DNA of 52,849 bases from Candidatus Hermodarchaeota archaeon (lineage in GTDB: Archaea > Asgardarchaeota > Hermodarchaeia > Hermodarchaeales > Hermodarchaeaceae). The number at the start of each line of letters is the position of its first letter. Position 1 is the first letter of the stretch. A program made the position numbers and the translations under genes. Under the pieces are notes generated by a model. It saw only the letters and a list, made by a program, of their open reading frames with translations. It searched no databases and was not told the origin of the DNA. Below, one piece after another: positions 8,125 through 16,737 of the stretch. Location of the stretch: contig JAEOTB010000032.1 in the NCBI GenBank assembly GCA_016840065.1, forward strand, positions 1 through 52,849, read 5' to 3'.

Positions 8125-9288
8125 ATGCGTAGTGTTATTGAATGGCTACGAAGCCAGATACAGAACGCAATGGCTGGAATCCGCTCATGTCAGTGGGAGG
8201 CACTCCTTGGTCTCCGAGTTCACATCTTCTTCCTGTTTATCTACGCGTTTGGGGCATTAACCACACCCGGTTTCCCAGATTATTATGATATGTCAGAGTT
8301 GGTTTTTCTTGGAGTTATGAACCTTGGACAGGGAATCAACCCCTACGGACAGGTTTATCCTGTGGGCGTCACTCATCTTGGAGAACCGCGATTTATTTAC
8401 CCTGCACATGGATATTGGTATGGTCCCTTCTCTCTAATCGCCCATCTTCCTGTCCTTCTATTCCCATTCAGGTTTGATGGTGCAGGGTTTGCTGATTTCA
8501 TTCCCTCATTTGTTATTCTCCAAGTGTTCTTTGTCTTCGTAATCTTTTATCGTCTAGTGAGAATGGGGCATCGAACAATAGGCCTCCTAGTATGGGCGAA
8601 TCCTCTCGTAACTGCCTTCGAGATTGGAACCCTTTTCCCCCTTGTAATGATGCTGCTTATGCTAGGTATAGAGCAGATTGAGAACCCTCAGTGGTGTATG
8701 CTCTGGTTTTCACTTGCAACAGCAACATATCTCATCACCGCCCCCTTCGCAATATTCGCATTGTGCTACCATCGCTCAAAAATAAAATCAGCACTTCGAG
8801 GATTAGCTCCAGCGGCTACTGTTACGGCGTTCTTTTTCTTATGGTCAGCCCTAGAAGGAAAGCCTTTGGCACCCTTTCAAGATATGTTTCTTGTACAACT
8901 CAGTAGAGTCTACACAGACTGGAGTTCAGTAACCCCCCTAGCCGCAGCAATGACAATGGGGTCAATTCCCAACGTTCTCTACAACCTCCTTGGTACAGAT
9001 CCCATCAGTCTCTGGACAGGAGGGGTGCTGAGTATGTCTGGAGTCATGATCATATTTACATTAGCCTTGATGGTGCTCTTCCTGTTTCGGCTTGTGCTCT
9101 ACCCTAACCTCAGAAATAGTATCATCTACAGCGTGGTAATCACGGGTCTTCTTATTGCATCCAACCCAAAGGGTGGCACTCACTATTACGTTCTTCTTTA
9201 TTTGCCCATATTGTTCCTTCTATTACAATCAGGAATATTGAACCAGCTCAGCACTAAACTCAAAGGCTCAAACACCCGAACCGAGTGA
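8125..9288 (+). CDS. Polytopic membrane protein, possibly GT-C-type glycosyltransferase
   Basis: 387 residues, dominated by about nine or ten hydrophobic segments beginning near residue 28. After the first helix comes an extracytoplasmic loop rich in Asp, Tyr and Gly with FPDYYDMSELVFLG and NPYGQVYP, followed by YGPFSL. An acidic residue in the first loop plus an NPYG/YGP pattern is reminiscent of GT87/DUF2029-like polyprenol-phosphate-sugar mannosyltransferases, which modify lipids or proteins outside the membrane. That resemblance is by eye only and the assignment is tentative. No partner gene is adjacent. The ATG at 8125 is preceded by a purine-rich stretch and a candidate TATA near 8085. 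Confidence 0.55.
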   Translation: MRSVIEWLRSQIQNAMAGIRSCQWEALLGLRVHIFFLFIYAFGALTTPGFPDYYDMSELVFLGVMNLGQGINPYGQVYPVGVTHLGEPRFIYPAHGYWYGPFSLIAHLPVLLFPFRFDGAGFADFIPSFVILQVFFVFVIFYRLVRMGHRTIGLLVWANPLVTAFEIGTLFPLVMMLLMLGIEQIENPQWCMLWFSLATATYLITAPFAIFALCYHRSKIKSALRGLAPAATVTAFFFLWSALEGKPLAPFQDMFLVQLSRVYTDWSSVTPLAAAMTMGSIPNVLYNLLGTDPISLWTGGVLSMSGVMIIFTLALMVLFLFRLVLYPNLRNSIIYSVVITGLLIASNPKGGTHYYVLLYLPILFLLLQSGILNQLSTKLKGSNTRTE

Positions 9289-9347
9289 AAATATCACCAA
9301 GACTGAATCAAGAATGCCAGTGTTGAAAAGGAGGTTACTTCCTAATC

Positions 9348-9361
9348 GAAAACCTTAAGCT
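9348..9361 (+). promoter_or_regulatory. Candidate BRE/TATA promoter of the M55 peptidase gene
   Basis: CGAAAACCTTAAG has the A-rich BRE followed by a CTTAA-type TATA core, 34-47 bases before the ATG at 9395. Initiation near 9380 would leave a leader of roughly 15 bases. Confidence 0.4.
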
Positions 9362-9394
9362 TGGCTTTCTACAGGTCAAGTGATGTGAGAAATC

Positions 9395-10240
9395 ATGAAG
9401 GCGTTTATTTCTATCGATCTTGAAGGTATGCCCTTTGTTGTGATACCGGGTCATTTAGGATTGAAAGGTTCCCTCTATAAAGAGGCGAGAGAAATAGCCA
9501 CTAATGTCACCCTTCCCGTGGCTGAGGAATTACATAATAACGGTTTTGAGGAGGTTGTAATCGCGGACAGTCACGGTCCGATGGTTAATCTTCTTGTGGA
9601 TAATCTCCCAGAGTACATTGAACTTGTCCGTGGCTATCCACGTCCTGTGAGTATGGTTGCAGGAGTAGAGGATTGTGATGTCGCGATGTTTCTGGGTTAT
9701 CACGCACGGGCAGGAACAGCCTACGCCACCTTTGATCACACTTACAGTGGCAGAGCTATCCATCGTGTTATAGTAAATGGTGAGGAAGCTAGTGAATTTT
9801 TATTAAACGCCTATGTTGCAGGCGATTCAAAGATACCCGTTATACTCGTCGCTGGTGATTTACGTTTACTTGAAGATGACGTGAGGCAACATGCTCCTTG
9901 GGCAGAACGTGTGGTGCTGAAGAAATCCCTAGGTCGTGGCGCTGCGAGAAGTTACGGGATGGGAAGAATTGAGAAAGAGCTAAGAAATGGGGTTAAACAG
10001 GCTCTAGCCACATTTAAACAGAACAAGGCGAAACCACTGATTGCGAAACCCCCTGTAGAAATGCAAGTCACATTCAATTCAACTTATTTCGCGGATGCAG
10101 CTGAACTCTTACCAATAGTCAAACGTGTTAGTGGATTGGATATCGAATACACTGCAAAAAATATGGTCGAGGCCTACAAGATATTCGAATTACTAAGTCT
10201 GGCAGCAAGTGGTGTCTGGGCAATCAAACAGAACCAATAG
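9395..10240 (+). CDS. M55-family D-aminopeptidase (DppA-like)
   Basis: 281 residues, close to Bacillus DppA. The family's metal-binding pattern is visible: D8 and E10 in SIDLEG, H60 in ADSHG, H103 in LGYHARAG and a glutamate near 130-134 in VNGEEASE. H115 in FDHTYSG corresponds to the proposed catalytic histidine. The known family forms decameric zinc peptidases that cleave D-amino-acid-containing or small peptides in the cytosol. The gene has its own promoter and lies between the membrane protein and the tRNA, without an obvious operon partner. Together with the other peptidases in this window it suggests peptide scavenging. Family call is strong; the natural substrate is unknown. Confidence 0.9.
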   Translation: MKAFISIDLEGMPFVVIPGHLGLKGSLYKEAREIATNVTLPVAEELHNNGFEEVVIADSHGPMVNLLVDNLPEYIELVRGYPRPVSMVAGVEDCDVAMFLGYHARAGTAYATFDHTYSGRAIHRVIVNGEEASEFLLNAYVAGDSKIPVILVAGDLRLLEDDVRQHAPWAERVVLKKSLGRGAARSYGMGRIEKELRNGVKQALATFKQNKAKPLIAKPPVEMQVTFNSTYFADAAELLPIVKRVSGLDIEYTAKNMVEAYKIFELLSLAASGVWAIKQNQ

Positions 10241-10261
10241 CCTAGAATAATAGGAGACGGA

Positions 10262-10337
10262 TGGCGGGCCCGCAGGGACTTGAACCCCGGATCTGCAGCT
10301 CCGAAGGCTGCCGCCTAAACCACTCGGCCACGGGCCC
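10262..10337 (-). tRNA. tRNA-Arg, anticodon UCG, CCA encoded
   Basis: The reverse strand folds as a full 76-base cloverleaf with no intron. The acceptor stem GGGCCCG pairs with CGGGCCC, followed by discriminator G and an encoded CCA. The anticodon stem GCAGC/GCTGC encloses the loop CTTCGGA, giving anticodon TCG (reads CGA arginine codons). The T arm CGGGG-TTCAAGT-CCCTG is normal, with one G-U pair. The D stem is short (GCC/GGC). The gene is divergent from argS, whose start lies 128 bases away. Upstream on the minus strand, TTAAAG is a plausible TATA element about 36 bases from the mature 5' end. Confidence 0.95.
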
Positions 10338-10465
10338 TGATTGTATGCCGTAAGGAGAATAATCGCATCCTTTAACCGTTTCGTTTTTGACGCCCATTTT
10401 TTCCTTGAAAATCCTTTCGTCGAAAAAGAGAAAAAGAGAGGATTCGGGTTTGTTGAGGAAGCAGA

Positions 10466-12340
10466 ATGACGAAGCCCGTTTTAAACCCTTGGAAGCAATT
10501 TCGGCAGCAAGTAGTGCAGGCCTTACTTGAGGGCAGTGGCAAGGATTTGAGCGGGTTTCTAGAAAGACCTGCGAAGCCAGAGCACGGCGATCTTGGTTGC
10601 ACTGCAGCTTTTTCTATGGCGAAGGAACAACGACGTAACCCAGCAGAGATTGCAAAGGAACTGGCCAAGATCGATTCCTCTCGGTTTCCGCTCATTGAGA
10701 AAGTGGTTACTCAGGGTCCCTACGTGAATTTCTATATCAGTATCAAACCCTACCGCCAACTCGTTATTGATACACTCCAACGACTTGGCGACCAATACGG
10801 AAAATCAGACACCTTTCAAGGCATTCACGCTGTAGTCGAGTCCCCTGCAGTGAATCCGAACAACCCATGGCACATTGGTCACGCCCGTAACGCAGTATTA
10901 GGTGACACGATAGCACGAGTACTCGGAAAGGTAGGATATGACGTAACTAGGATGGATTACATCAATGATCTCGGATTACAAATCGCGGTGGTTTATTGGG
11001 GACTCAAACATCTTACAAAAGAGCCTCTAAAGGGGAAATATGATCAAGCGTTAGGACGGGTTTATGTCGAAGCCCATGAAAAACACGATAAGGCAGAAGT
11101 TGAACGATATTTACAACTCATGGAGAAGGGGAACAACGAGGTTGCTCGTGAGGTACGGGAGATGTCAGAGCGCTGCTTACGGGCCCATCACAAGACAGCT
11201 TCTAGACTCGGCGTACAACATGATTTGCTTGTCTGGGAAAGTGATATTGCTCATTCCGGCCTCTTTGCTGAAGCACTAGAGAAGATTCTTGAAAGCCCAA
11301 ATATCAAACGACTATCAGAAGGAGAAAAAGCCGGATGCCTTGTTGTAGATCTCAGTGCCTATGAGGAGTTCAGGCAACTCAAGGACACTGAAAAGATACT
11401 AATTCGTTCCAATGGTGTAGCAACCTATGTGGCAAAAGATGTGGCATTTCACTTATGGAAGTTTGGTATCATAAAAGATCCCTTCAAGTACCGACAATTC
11501 CGGAGAAAGAGAGGCTCGACGGAACCTCTTTGGACTACAACCCAGAAAGGCAAACCCGGTCGTTTCAAACCTGCTAACGTTATCTTCAATGTTATAGGTA
11601 TGCCTCAGAGTTTTCCTCAGAGAACTGTTTATCTAGTCTTGGAAACTCTCGGCTATCATAAGGCTTCAGAGGGCTACTATCATCTAGCCTACGAGTTTGT
11701 AACCTTGCCAGACAAACGTTTCTCAGGGCGTAGAGGTACATGGATAGGATTCAGTACAGACGCAGTTGTCCGTGAAGCGACACGTCGAGCACGTCGCGAA
11801 GTAAAGGCAAGAAACCCCAATGAAAGCAACAGATTCTACCGACGAGTAGCAGAAGCAATAGGAGCAGCGTCAGTACGCTACTCCCTACTAAAGGTAGCCG
11901 TGGAAAAACAAATCACATTTAGATGGGACGAGATACTGAACTTCGATGGCAACGCTGCACCCTATCTGATGTACACACATGCTAGGGCATCCTCAATACT
12001 TAGAAAACAAGCAGCCCCAGAAAGAGCTAATCTAGATGTCTTGAGCGCCCCCCGCGAGGCTGAACTAGTCAAGTTAATCGGGCGTTTCCCTGATATGCTT
12101 CTCCGCATCGTAGAAGGCATTCAGAGAGAAAAATGGGGTACTCGAATCGAACTCTTTAAACTCGCCGAGTACACATACAAGTTATCAGTGGCTTTCAACT
12201 CATTCTATAACCACTGTCCTGTTCTAAAAGCTGAGTCGAAGGACCTGATAGCAGCACGTCTACTCCTTGTTGACGCCTGTCAACAAGTGCTACGGAATGC
12301 TCTTACTCTACTCGGGATTCATCCTCTTGAGCGAATCTAG
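10466..12340 (+). CDS. argS: Arginyl-tRNA synthetase
   Basis: 624 residues, class I synthetase that charges tRNA-Arg in the cytosol. The N-terminal additional domain carries the usual FLERPAKPEHGDLG-type segment (about residues 31-45). The catalytic core has NPNNPWHIGHARNA with the HIGH motif (about residue 134). KRFSGRRG occupies the KMSK-loop position; archaeal and bacterial ArgRS often show SGRKG here, so Phe-Ser-Gly-Arg-Arg is a mild variant. The C-terminal DALR anticodon-binding domain covers roughly the last 130 residues, with Tyr and Asn-rich YKLSVAFNSFYNHCPV typical of it. GAGG lies about 9 bases before the ATG. It ends 3 bases from the stop of the convergent cPGS-like gene. Confidence 0.96.
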   Translation: MTKPVLNPWKQFRQQVVQALLEGSGKDLSGFLERPAKPEHGDLGCTAAFSMAKEQRRNPAEIAKELAKIDSSRFPLIEKVVTQGPYVNFYISIKPYRQLVIDTLQRLGDQYGKSDTFQGIHAVVESPAVNPNNPWHIGHARNAVLGDTIARVLGKVGYDVTRMDYINDLGLQIAVVYWGLKHLTKEPLKGKYDQALGRVYVEAHEKHDKAEVERYLQLMEKGNNEVAREVREMSERCLRAHHKTASRLGVQHDLLVWESDIAHSGLFAEALEKILESPNIKRLSEGEKAGCLVVDLSAYEEFRQLKDTEKILIRSNGVATYVAKDVAFHLWKFGIIKDPFKYRQFRRKRGSTEPLWTTTQKGKPGRFKPANVIFNVIGMPQSFPQRTVYLVLETLGYHKASEGYYHLAYEFVTLPDKRFSGRRGTWIGFSTDAVVREATRRARREVKARNPNESNRFYRRVAEAIGAASVRYSLLKVAVEKQITFRWDEILNFDGNAAPYLMYTHARASSILRKQAAPERANLDVLSAPREAELVKLIGRFPDMLLRIVEGIQREKWGTRIELFKLAEYTYKLSVAFNSFYNHCPVLKAESKDLIAARLLLVDACQQVLRNALTLLGIHPLERI

Positions 12341-12343
12341 ATG

Positions 12344-13660
12344 CTACTTCGGGAAATCACGTAGAACATCATCTAGCGTGGGAACACCAATTTCCTGAAG
12401 CTCGTAGCGCACCCTTACCGCAGGTTTATTGATTTTCACTATGCGCTCTAAGTTTATCGGAGTCCCAATCACGACCGCATCGCAGTCAACCGAATTTATG
12501 GTCTTCTCCAGGTCTCTAATCTGCTCATCACCGTACCCCATCGCTGGAAGAATCTGACTTATGTGAGTGTATTTCTCGAATGTCTCACGAATGGTACCAA
12601 CTGCAGCGCTGCGGGGGTCTACGATTTCACTCACACCGAACTTCCTAGCTGCTAGCCAACCAGCACCATATTGCATATCACCGTGTGTGAGTGTTGGTCC
12701 GTCTTCTACGACTAGCACGCGTTTTCCTCTAATAACACTGGGGTCATCAACGAAGAGGGGTGAAACAGCATCAACAACAATTGCATTCGGGTTCACTCGA
12801 GCGATATTGTCACGAACTTGATCTACATTATCTGGTTTCGCGGTTGCTATCTTGTTGATAATCACAACATCAGCCAAGCGTAGGTTAGTCTCACCAGGAT
12901 GATAAGACAACTCGTGACCTGGACGATGAGGATCGACAATCACCATAAGCAAATCTGAATGATAGAAGGGGAAGTCGTTGTTGCCGCCATCCCATAGAAT
13001 AACATCTGCTTCCTTTTCTGCCTCTTCAAGAATCTTGCCATAATCAACGCCAGCATAAAGAATAGCGCCCCGAGTTATATGAGGCTCGTACTCCTCCATT
13101 TCTTCAATAGTACACTTATGCCGCTTCATATCCTCGATGGTCTCGAAACGCTGGCATGCTTGTTCTGCAAGATCCCCGTAAGGCATGGGGTGCCTAATTA
13201 CTACAACACGTAGTCCTTTATCTCGGAGGATTTGGACGACACGGCGGCTTGTTTGACTTTTTCCGCAGCCAGTGCGTACTGCACATATAGAAACCACTGG
13301 TTTCTTACTTTTGAGCATCGTTGTGTTTGGACCCATGAGCCTGAAGTCTGCACCTGCTGCATGAACTAAAGATGCTTTATGCATTACGTAGTTGTGCGAT
13401 AGGTCACTGTACGCGAGGATGACTTGTTCGACTTTATGCTTCTTTATAAGCTCCTCGAGTTGTTCTTCTGGGAGAATCGGGATGCCCTTTGGGTAAAGCT
13501 TCCCCGATAGTTCGGGTGGGTATACTCGTCCTTCTATTCCTGGAATCTGGGTCGCTGTGAACGCGACCACATCGTAAAGCTCGTTGTCTCTGAAAAAGAC
13601 ATTGAAGTTGTGGTAGTCTCTACCAGCAGCTCCCATAATAATGACTGGTATTCTTGCCAT
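12344..13660 (-). CDS. P-loop GTPase of the cyclic 2,3-diphosphoglycerate synthetase-like family
   Basis: 438 residues from the ATG at 13660. The N-terminus IIMGAAGRDYHNFNVFFR is a Rossmann-like segment characteristic of this family. A P-loop VRTGCGKSQTSR lies near residue 132, DGGNNDFPF near 233, and NKIA near 281 resembles a GTPase guanine-specificity loop. In thermophilic methanogens the founding member makes cyclic 2,3-diphosphoglycerate, a compatible solute; most homologues in other archaea and bacteria are untested and simply called GTPases. The longer reading to TTG at 13675 is less likely because homologues begin near the MARIPVIIMG segment. Convergent with argS (3-base gap), divergent from psmA. 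Confidence 0.7.
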   Translation of the reverse strand: MARIPVIIMGAAGRDYHNFNVFFRDNELYDVVAFTATQIPGIEGRVYPPELSGKLYPKGIPILPEEQLEELIKKHKVEQVILAYSDLSHNYVMHKASLVHAAGADFRLMGPNTTMLKSKKPVVSICAVRTGCGKSQTSRRVVQILRDKGLRVVVIRHPMPYGDLAEQACQRFETIEDMKRHKCTIEEMEEYEPHITRGAILYAGVDYGKILEEAEKEADVILWDGGNNDFPFYHSDLLMVIVDPHRPGHELSYHPGETNLRLADVVIINKIATAKPDNVDQVRDNIARVNPNAIVVDAVSPLFVDDPSVIRGKRVLVVEDGPTLTHGDMQYGAGWLAARKFGVSEIVDPRSAAVGTIRETFEKYTHISQILPAMGYGDEQIRDLEKTINSVDCDAVVIGTPINLERIVKINKPAVRVRYELQEIGVPTLDDVLRDFPK

Positions 13661-13734
13661 AGTCAACCACATCAAGTGTGAGGACGCTACATTGAATCAT
13701 TGTATAAGCCTTCCGTTTACATAGTAGCACCATA

Positions 13735-13750
13735 GACAAACTTTTATAAT
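13735..13750 (+). promoter_or_regulatory. BRE/TATA promoter of psmA
   Basis: GACAAACTTTTATAAT is an almost ideal archaeal BRE plus TATA. It lies 41 bases before the ATG at 13791, so initiation near 13770 leaves a leader of about 20 bases containing GGGGTGA, a good ribosome-binding site. Confidence 0.65.
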
Positions 13751-13790
13751 TGGGAGAGTTGAACGTGGAAGAACTCGGGGTGAAAAAATA

Positions 13791-14498
13791 ATGATGGAAC
13801 GAAGCGTTGCATACGACCGAGCTATTACAATCTTTAGCCCAGAAGGCCGATTATACCAAGTTGAGTATGCCCTAGAGGCAGTGCGCCGTGGTAAAACAGC
13901 CATCGGCGTCAAGGCCACTGATGGTGTGGCGCTCATTGTTCATAAGGAAGCGACTTCACCGCTAATGGACCTTGAACAGATTCAGAAGATATACGTAATA
14001 GATAAACACATTGGGGCAGCGATTGCAGGCCTCCACGCTGACGCTCGTGTTCTAGTTGATTTCGCGCGCGTGCAATGCCAGATAAACCGTATTACATATG
14101 GTGAGGAAATCGACGTTGAAGTTCTAACCAAAAAGGTCTGCGACCTCAAGCAGAATTATACTCAGGTTGGTGGAATCCGACCTTTTGGTGTGTCACTACT
14201 TATTGCTGGTGCAGATGCTCAGGGTCCCCAGGTTTTCACTACAGACCCCTCTGGATCTTACTGGAGCTGGCGAGCTACAGCGATTGGTTTTAACTCCGAG
14301 GCTGCACGTGATTATCTATCAAAGCAGTACAAGCCAACAATCAAGCTATTCCCCGAGGCAGTGAAGCTCTGCATCGATACCATGCAAAAGGTTGTAGAAG
14401 ACAAGATGGATGAAACCGCAATGGAGATTTCGGTTGCGGAGAAAGATAAGCGCGAGTTTAGAAGCCTAACAAAGGAACAAATTCGCGAGCATATGTGA
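13791..14498 (+). CDS. psmA: 20S proteasome alpha subunit
   Basis: 235 residues, the normal archaeal length. It begins with the alpha-subunit signature YDRAITIFSPEGRLYQVEY, which includes the N-terminal gate helix H0 and the YDR gate motif. Lys in the EAVRRGKTAIGVK stretch corresponds to the conserved lysine lining the pocket that takes the HbYX tail of regulatory ATPases. Seven such subunits form each outer ring of the proteasome; the catalytic beta subunit and the PAN/Cdc48 ATPase are not in this window. GGGGTGA precedes the ATG by about 8 bases and a clean TATA box lies upstream. The ATG at 13794 is an equivalent second start. It stands apart from the exosome-gene context common for archaeal psmA. 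Confidence 0.96.
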   Translation: MMERSVAYDRAITIFSPEGRLYQVEYALEAVRRGKTAIGVKATDGVALIVHKEATSPLMDLEQIQKIYVIDKHIGAAIAGLHADARVLVDFARVQCQINRITYGEEIDVEVLTKKVCDLKQNYTQVGGIRPFGVSLLIAGADAQGPQVFTTDPSGSYWSWRATAIGFNSEAARDYLSKQYKPTIKLFPEAVKLCIDTMQKVVEDKMDETAMEISVAEKDKREFRSLTKEQIREHM

Positions 14499-14540
14499 TT
14501 AGTATCATCATCCTTACTCGCTTTAGAGAAGTTTGATTAG

Positions 14541-15083
14541 CTAAGTTATATCCTCTTCTAGCTCTTCTTTCCTTCTCTCTTTCCCCTTTCTATCTTTCAA
14601 TATCGCAAGTTGTTTTGGAATAGGTAAATCGAGTCGGAGGACGTTATCTGCAGCGTTTTGGGCTGCCACACTGAAACCAGGTTCAAATCCGATAGCCAAG
14701 GTGTTAATGCCATGTTCTCGAGCCCGTCGTAAAATTGGGGCTGTTCGGGCGTGGCGACTGAATATTGCTAATAGATTGGTTGTAGAACCAAGGATAAGGT
14801 CCATAGCATCGATGGTCATACAGAGATGGACATCATGGGGCGTGACTACTGAAGTGAAACCACTATTTGATATCGCCTCAAGAAGTTTACGAGAAGCATG
14901 TTCATCCAAGTAAACCTTTGCGATCCCGATTTTTCCCAGCTCTTCTACTATATCTTTTAAGTCATCAAGCCGAATCTCAAACTGTCGCCGGAGAACATTC
15001 GGTCCATCAATAAGCAGAGCTACCCTGCCTGAACGTCCTAAACCACGAACTAATCGAATGAGACTGCTTATTCTTGACGCCAA
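14541..15083 (-). CDS. NYN-domain (LabA/DUF88-type) putative ribonuclease
   Basis: 180 residues. After a short N-terminal segment comes ALLIDGPNVLR, the first acidic motif of the PIN-like NYN fold. Further conserved acidic residues are seen in MTIDAMDLILGS and, as a polar exchange, in GFEPGFSVAAQNAADN. The fold is known from Mg-dependent RNases; the archaeal members of this group are uncharacterised. The acidic, Lys/Glu-rich C-terminal tail (about the last 18 residues) looks disordered. The start is TTG at 15083; the nearby ATG at 15090 is in another frame. No strong ribosome-binding site is seen. Convergent with psmA and divergent from the next gene. Confidence 0.75.
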   Translation of the reverse strand: MASRISSLIRLVRGLGRSGRVALLIDGPNVLRRQFEIRLDDLKDIVEELGKIGIAKVYLDEHASRKLLEAISNSGFTSVVTPHDVHLCMTIDAMDLILGSTTNLLAIFSRHARTAPILRRAREHGINTLAIGFEPGFSVAAQNAADNVLRLDLPIPKQLAILKDRKGKERRKEELEEDIT

Positions 15084-15198
15084 TATTCATTCACTACTAA
15101 AGAGCGAAAGTTGCTTAATCCACATCTCCCTCTATTCGACTTAAAGTCTTTACCTTGAATATGAGTGTGTCACTTTCTTGAACTCGAGAGGGTTCCGT

Positions 15199-15209
15199 AA
15201 CTTTTAATC
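15199..15209 (+). promoter_or_regulatory. Candidate TATA element upstream of the 15255 gene
   Basis: AACTTTTAATC lies 46-56 bases before the ATG at 15255. Initiation near 15230 would leave a leader holding GAGG at 15242-15245. Confidence 0.4.
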
Positions 15210-15254
15210 AGACGCTTCTGTATAGGTGATGGTATAGTTTCGAGGTCGAGTAAC

Positions 15255-15944
15255 ATGAAGGAGTTCATGACTGAACAGAAAGCATGGGAAATCGTACGTG
15301 GAGCCGATGCAGCTAAAGGAAAAATAGTTTCTGCTACCGTTCACATTCGGTTAGATGAAAGAGAAGGAGGTTCTGGTTTCTTTAAGACTCTGCGTGAAGT
15401 GTTAGGTGAAGGTTTCAACCAACCCCGAGGGAGGGTTGTTGTGGTTTGGGGAGAACGCGAAATGGATATAGAAACCACTGCAAACCTTTGGCTTTATTAT
15501 GGAATAGTAGATGCGGCACATCTTTTGGCAATATGCCGCAACCTCGCCAGTAAAACCGGGTTTGGTGAGGAGGGGAGATTACAAGTTACTTGTATGTTAG
15601 AGTATGCCGCAAAAAACCAACTCGTAACTATTAACGATATGAGCTATCCTGCACGGGGCGTTGAATGCCTAGTTGAAATGACAGCGCTAAAACCATTCAA
15701 GGCCGTAAGTACTACGGGCGAGTATACATTTCGCTCTGCCCACGAGTTGAGGGAATTCCTGAAAACCGTAACGGGAGCGGAGACTTATGTCTTTGAAGAA
15801 AAGACTGGAAAGTGGATTCGATGGGTTGAGGTCGAGCAACTGGAAAATGAGTTAGTCATAAGCATCCCAACACCAACCGGTTCCCGAAAACTCGTTATCG
15901 ATCTTGCCTCAGGGAAAATCAAAGAAAAGGACAAACCAAGCTAG
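15255..15944 (+). CDS. Uncharacterised protein
   Basis: 229 residues, soluble, with no membrane segment or signal peptide, and I do not recognise the family. Pattern reading suggests an N-terminal alpha/beta region with VVVVWGEREMDIETTANLWLYYG near residues 58-80, a middle part with ICRNLASKTGFGEEG, and a C-terminal beta-rich part ending in SRKLVIDLASGKIKEKDK. The C-terminal half might be a small domain for ligand binding. The ATG at 15255 has GAGG 9-12 bases upstream and is preferred over the ATG at 15267. It is 88 bases before the next gene, which has its own ribosome-binding site, so co-transcription with that membrane protein is possible. Confidence 0.7.
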   Translation: MKEFMTEQKAWEIVRGADAAKGKIVSATVHIRLDEREGGSGFFKTLREVLGEGFNQPRGRVVVVWGEREMDIETTANLWLYYGIVDAAHLLAICRNLASKTGFGEEGRLQVTCMLEYAAKNQLVTINDMSYPARGVECLVEMTALKPFKAVSTTGEYTFRSAHELREFLKTVTGAETYVFEEKTGKWIRWVEVEQLENELVISIPTPTGSRKLVIDLASGKIKEKDKPS

Positions 15945-16032
15945 AAGATTATAAACAGGAGCTAGGCTTAAAGCTTGAACCTACCTTAAAATAGCTAATT
16001 GAGCGTTTCCAACAGAATAAGAGGTGTCTTTA

Positions 16033-16686
16033 ATGACTGGTGATGAAGAAGAAACTCCCGAAGAAGTTGAAGCTGAATGGCGAGCATCAAAGGAAGAAAG
16101 GAGTAACGTTGCTCGTGAAATAGCAGAGTCATTGCCAAAGTTCTTCCTCAACGCAATTGTCACTGTACTTATTGCACTATTCTATTTCTTCGTAATACCA
16201 ATTTTCTTGGTGTTGCACTTCTATCCGTTGCTCAATATGACCCTTGGTACTCCTACGCCAATTACAATTATGATTTCTGGTTACAATTTACTTCAGTTAG
16301 GAGTCTTGTTAGTCATCATCTACTTCGGAGTTGAGGCAGTTATTCAATTTGCCAAGTTTGCCAATGCGATGGTCGATTTTGTTGTAAGCAGATTTCCTGG
16401 GATGAAGTCAAGGGAGCGCGCTACAATCCGTCGAATTCCACTAGACCTCATCTACATACTCTTCGTACTTGTCATCTTCATTTTGATACGGCCCGCACTT
16501 GACATTGTAACATTTCCCATCACAGCACTGCAGCCATTCTTCGAATTGCTGGCGGTAAGCATTGTCCTTTACCTTGTCTTGACATTGATGTTCGATTTAG
16601 CGAAGTCCATCCAAAAATCTGCTAAACGCGGCATCGACAAATGGAGTAAGCGACTTGCTAATCGGGTCTCTGATGAAGAAACATAG
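16033..16686 (+). CDS. Uncharacterised four-helix membrane protein
   Basis: 217 residues. An acidic N-terminal segment of about 30 residues (many Glu in EEETPEEVEAEW) precedes four hydrophobic segments near residues 38-62, 80-105, 133-155 and 165-190. A basic C-terminal tail (KSIQKSAKRGIDKWSKR) follows. The charge pattern puts both ends in the cytosol if all four segments span. No family is recognised; it is not obviously a transporter. The ATG at 16033 is chosen because GAGGTG at 16021-16026 is its ribosome-binding site; the GTG inside that site is a false start. Function unknown. Confidence 0.7.
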   Translation: MTGDEEETPEEVEAEWRASKEERSNVAREIAESLPKFFLNAIVTVLIALFYFFVIPIFLVLHFYPLLNMTLGTPTPITIMISGYNLLQLGVLLVIIYFGVEAVIQFAKFANAMVDFVVSRFPGMKSRERATIRRIPLDLIYILFVLVIFILIRPALDIVTFPITALQPFFELLAVSIVLYLVLTLMFDLAKSIQKSAKRGIDKWSKRLANRVSDEET

Positions 16687-16737
16687 AATAACAACCCCTA
16701 CTCACAAACCTTCTCGAGAATGAGATGATTTCCTATC

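Noticed and set aside
10372..10695. 107-codon minus-strand ORF between the tRNA and argS
   Set aside because: It overlaps the argS N-terminal domain antisense and has no ribosome-binding site or family features.
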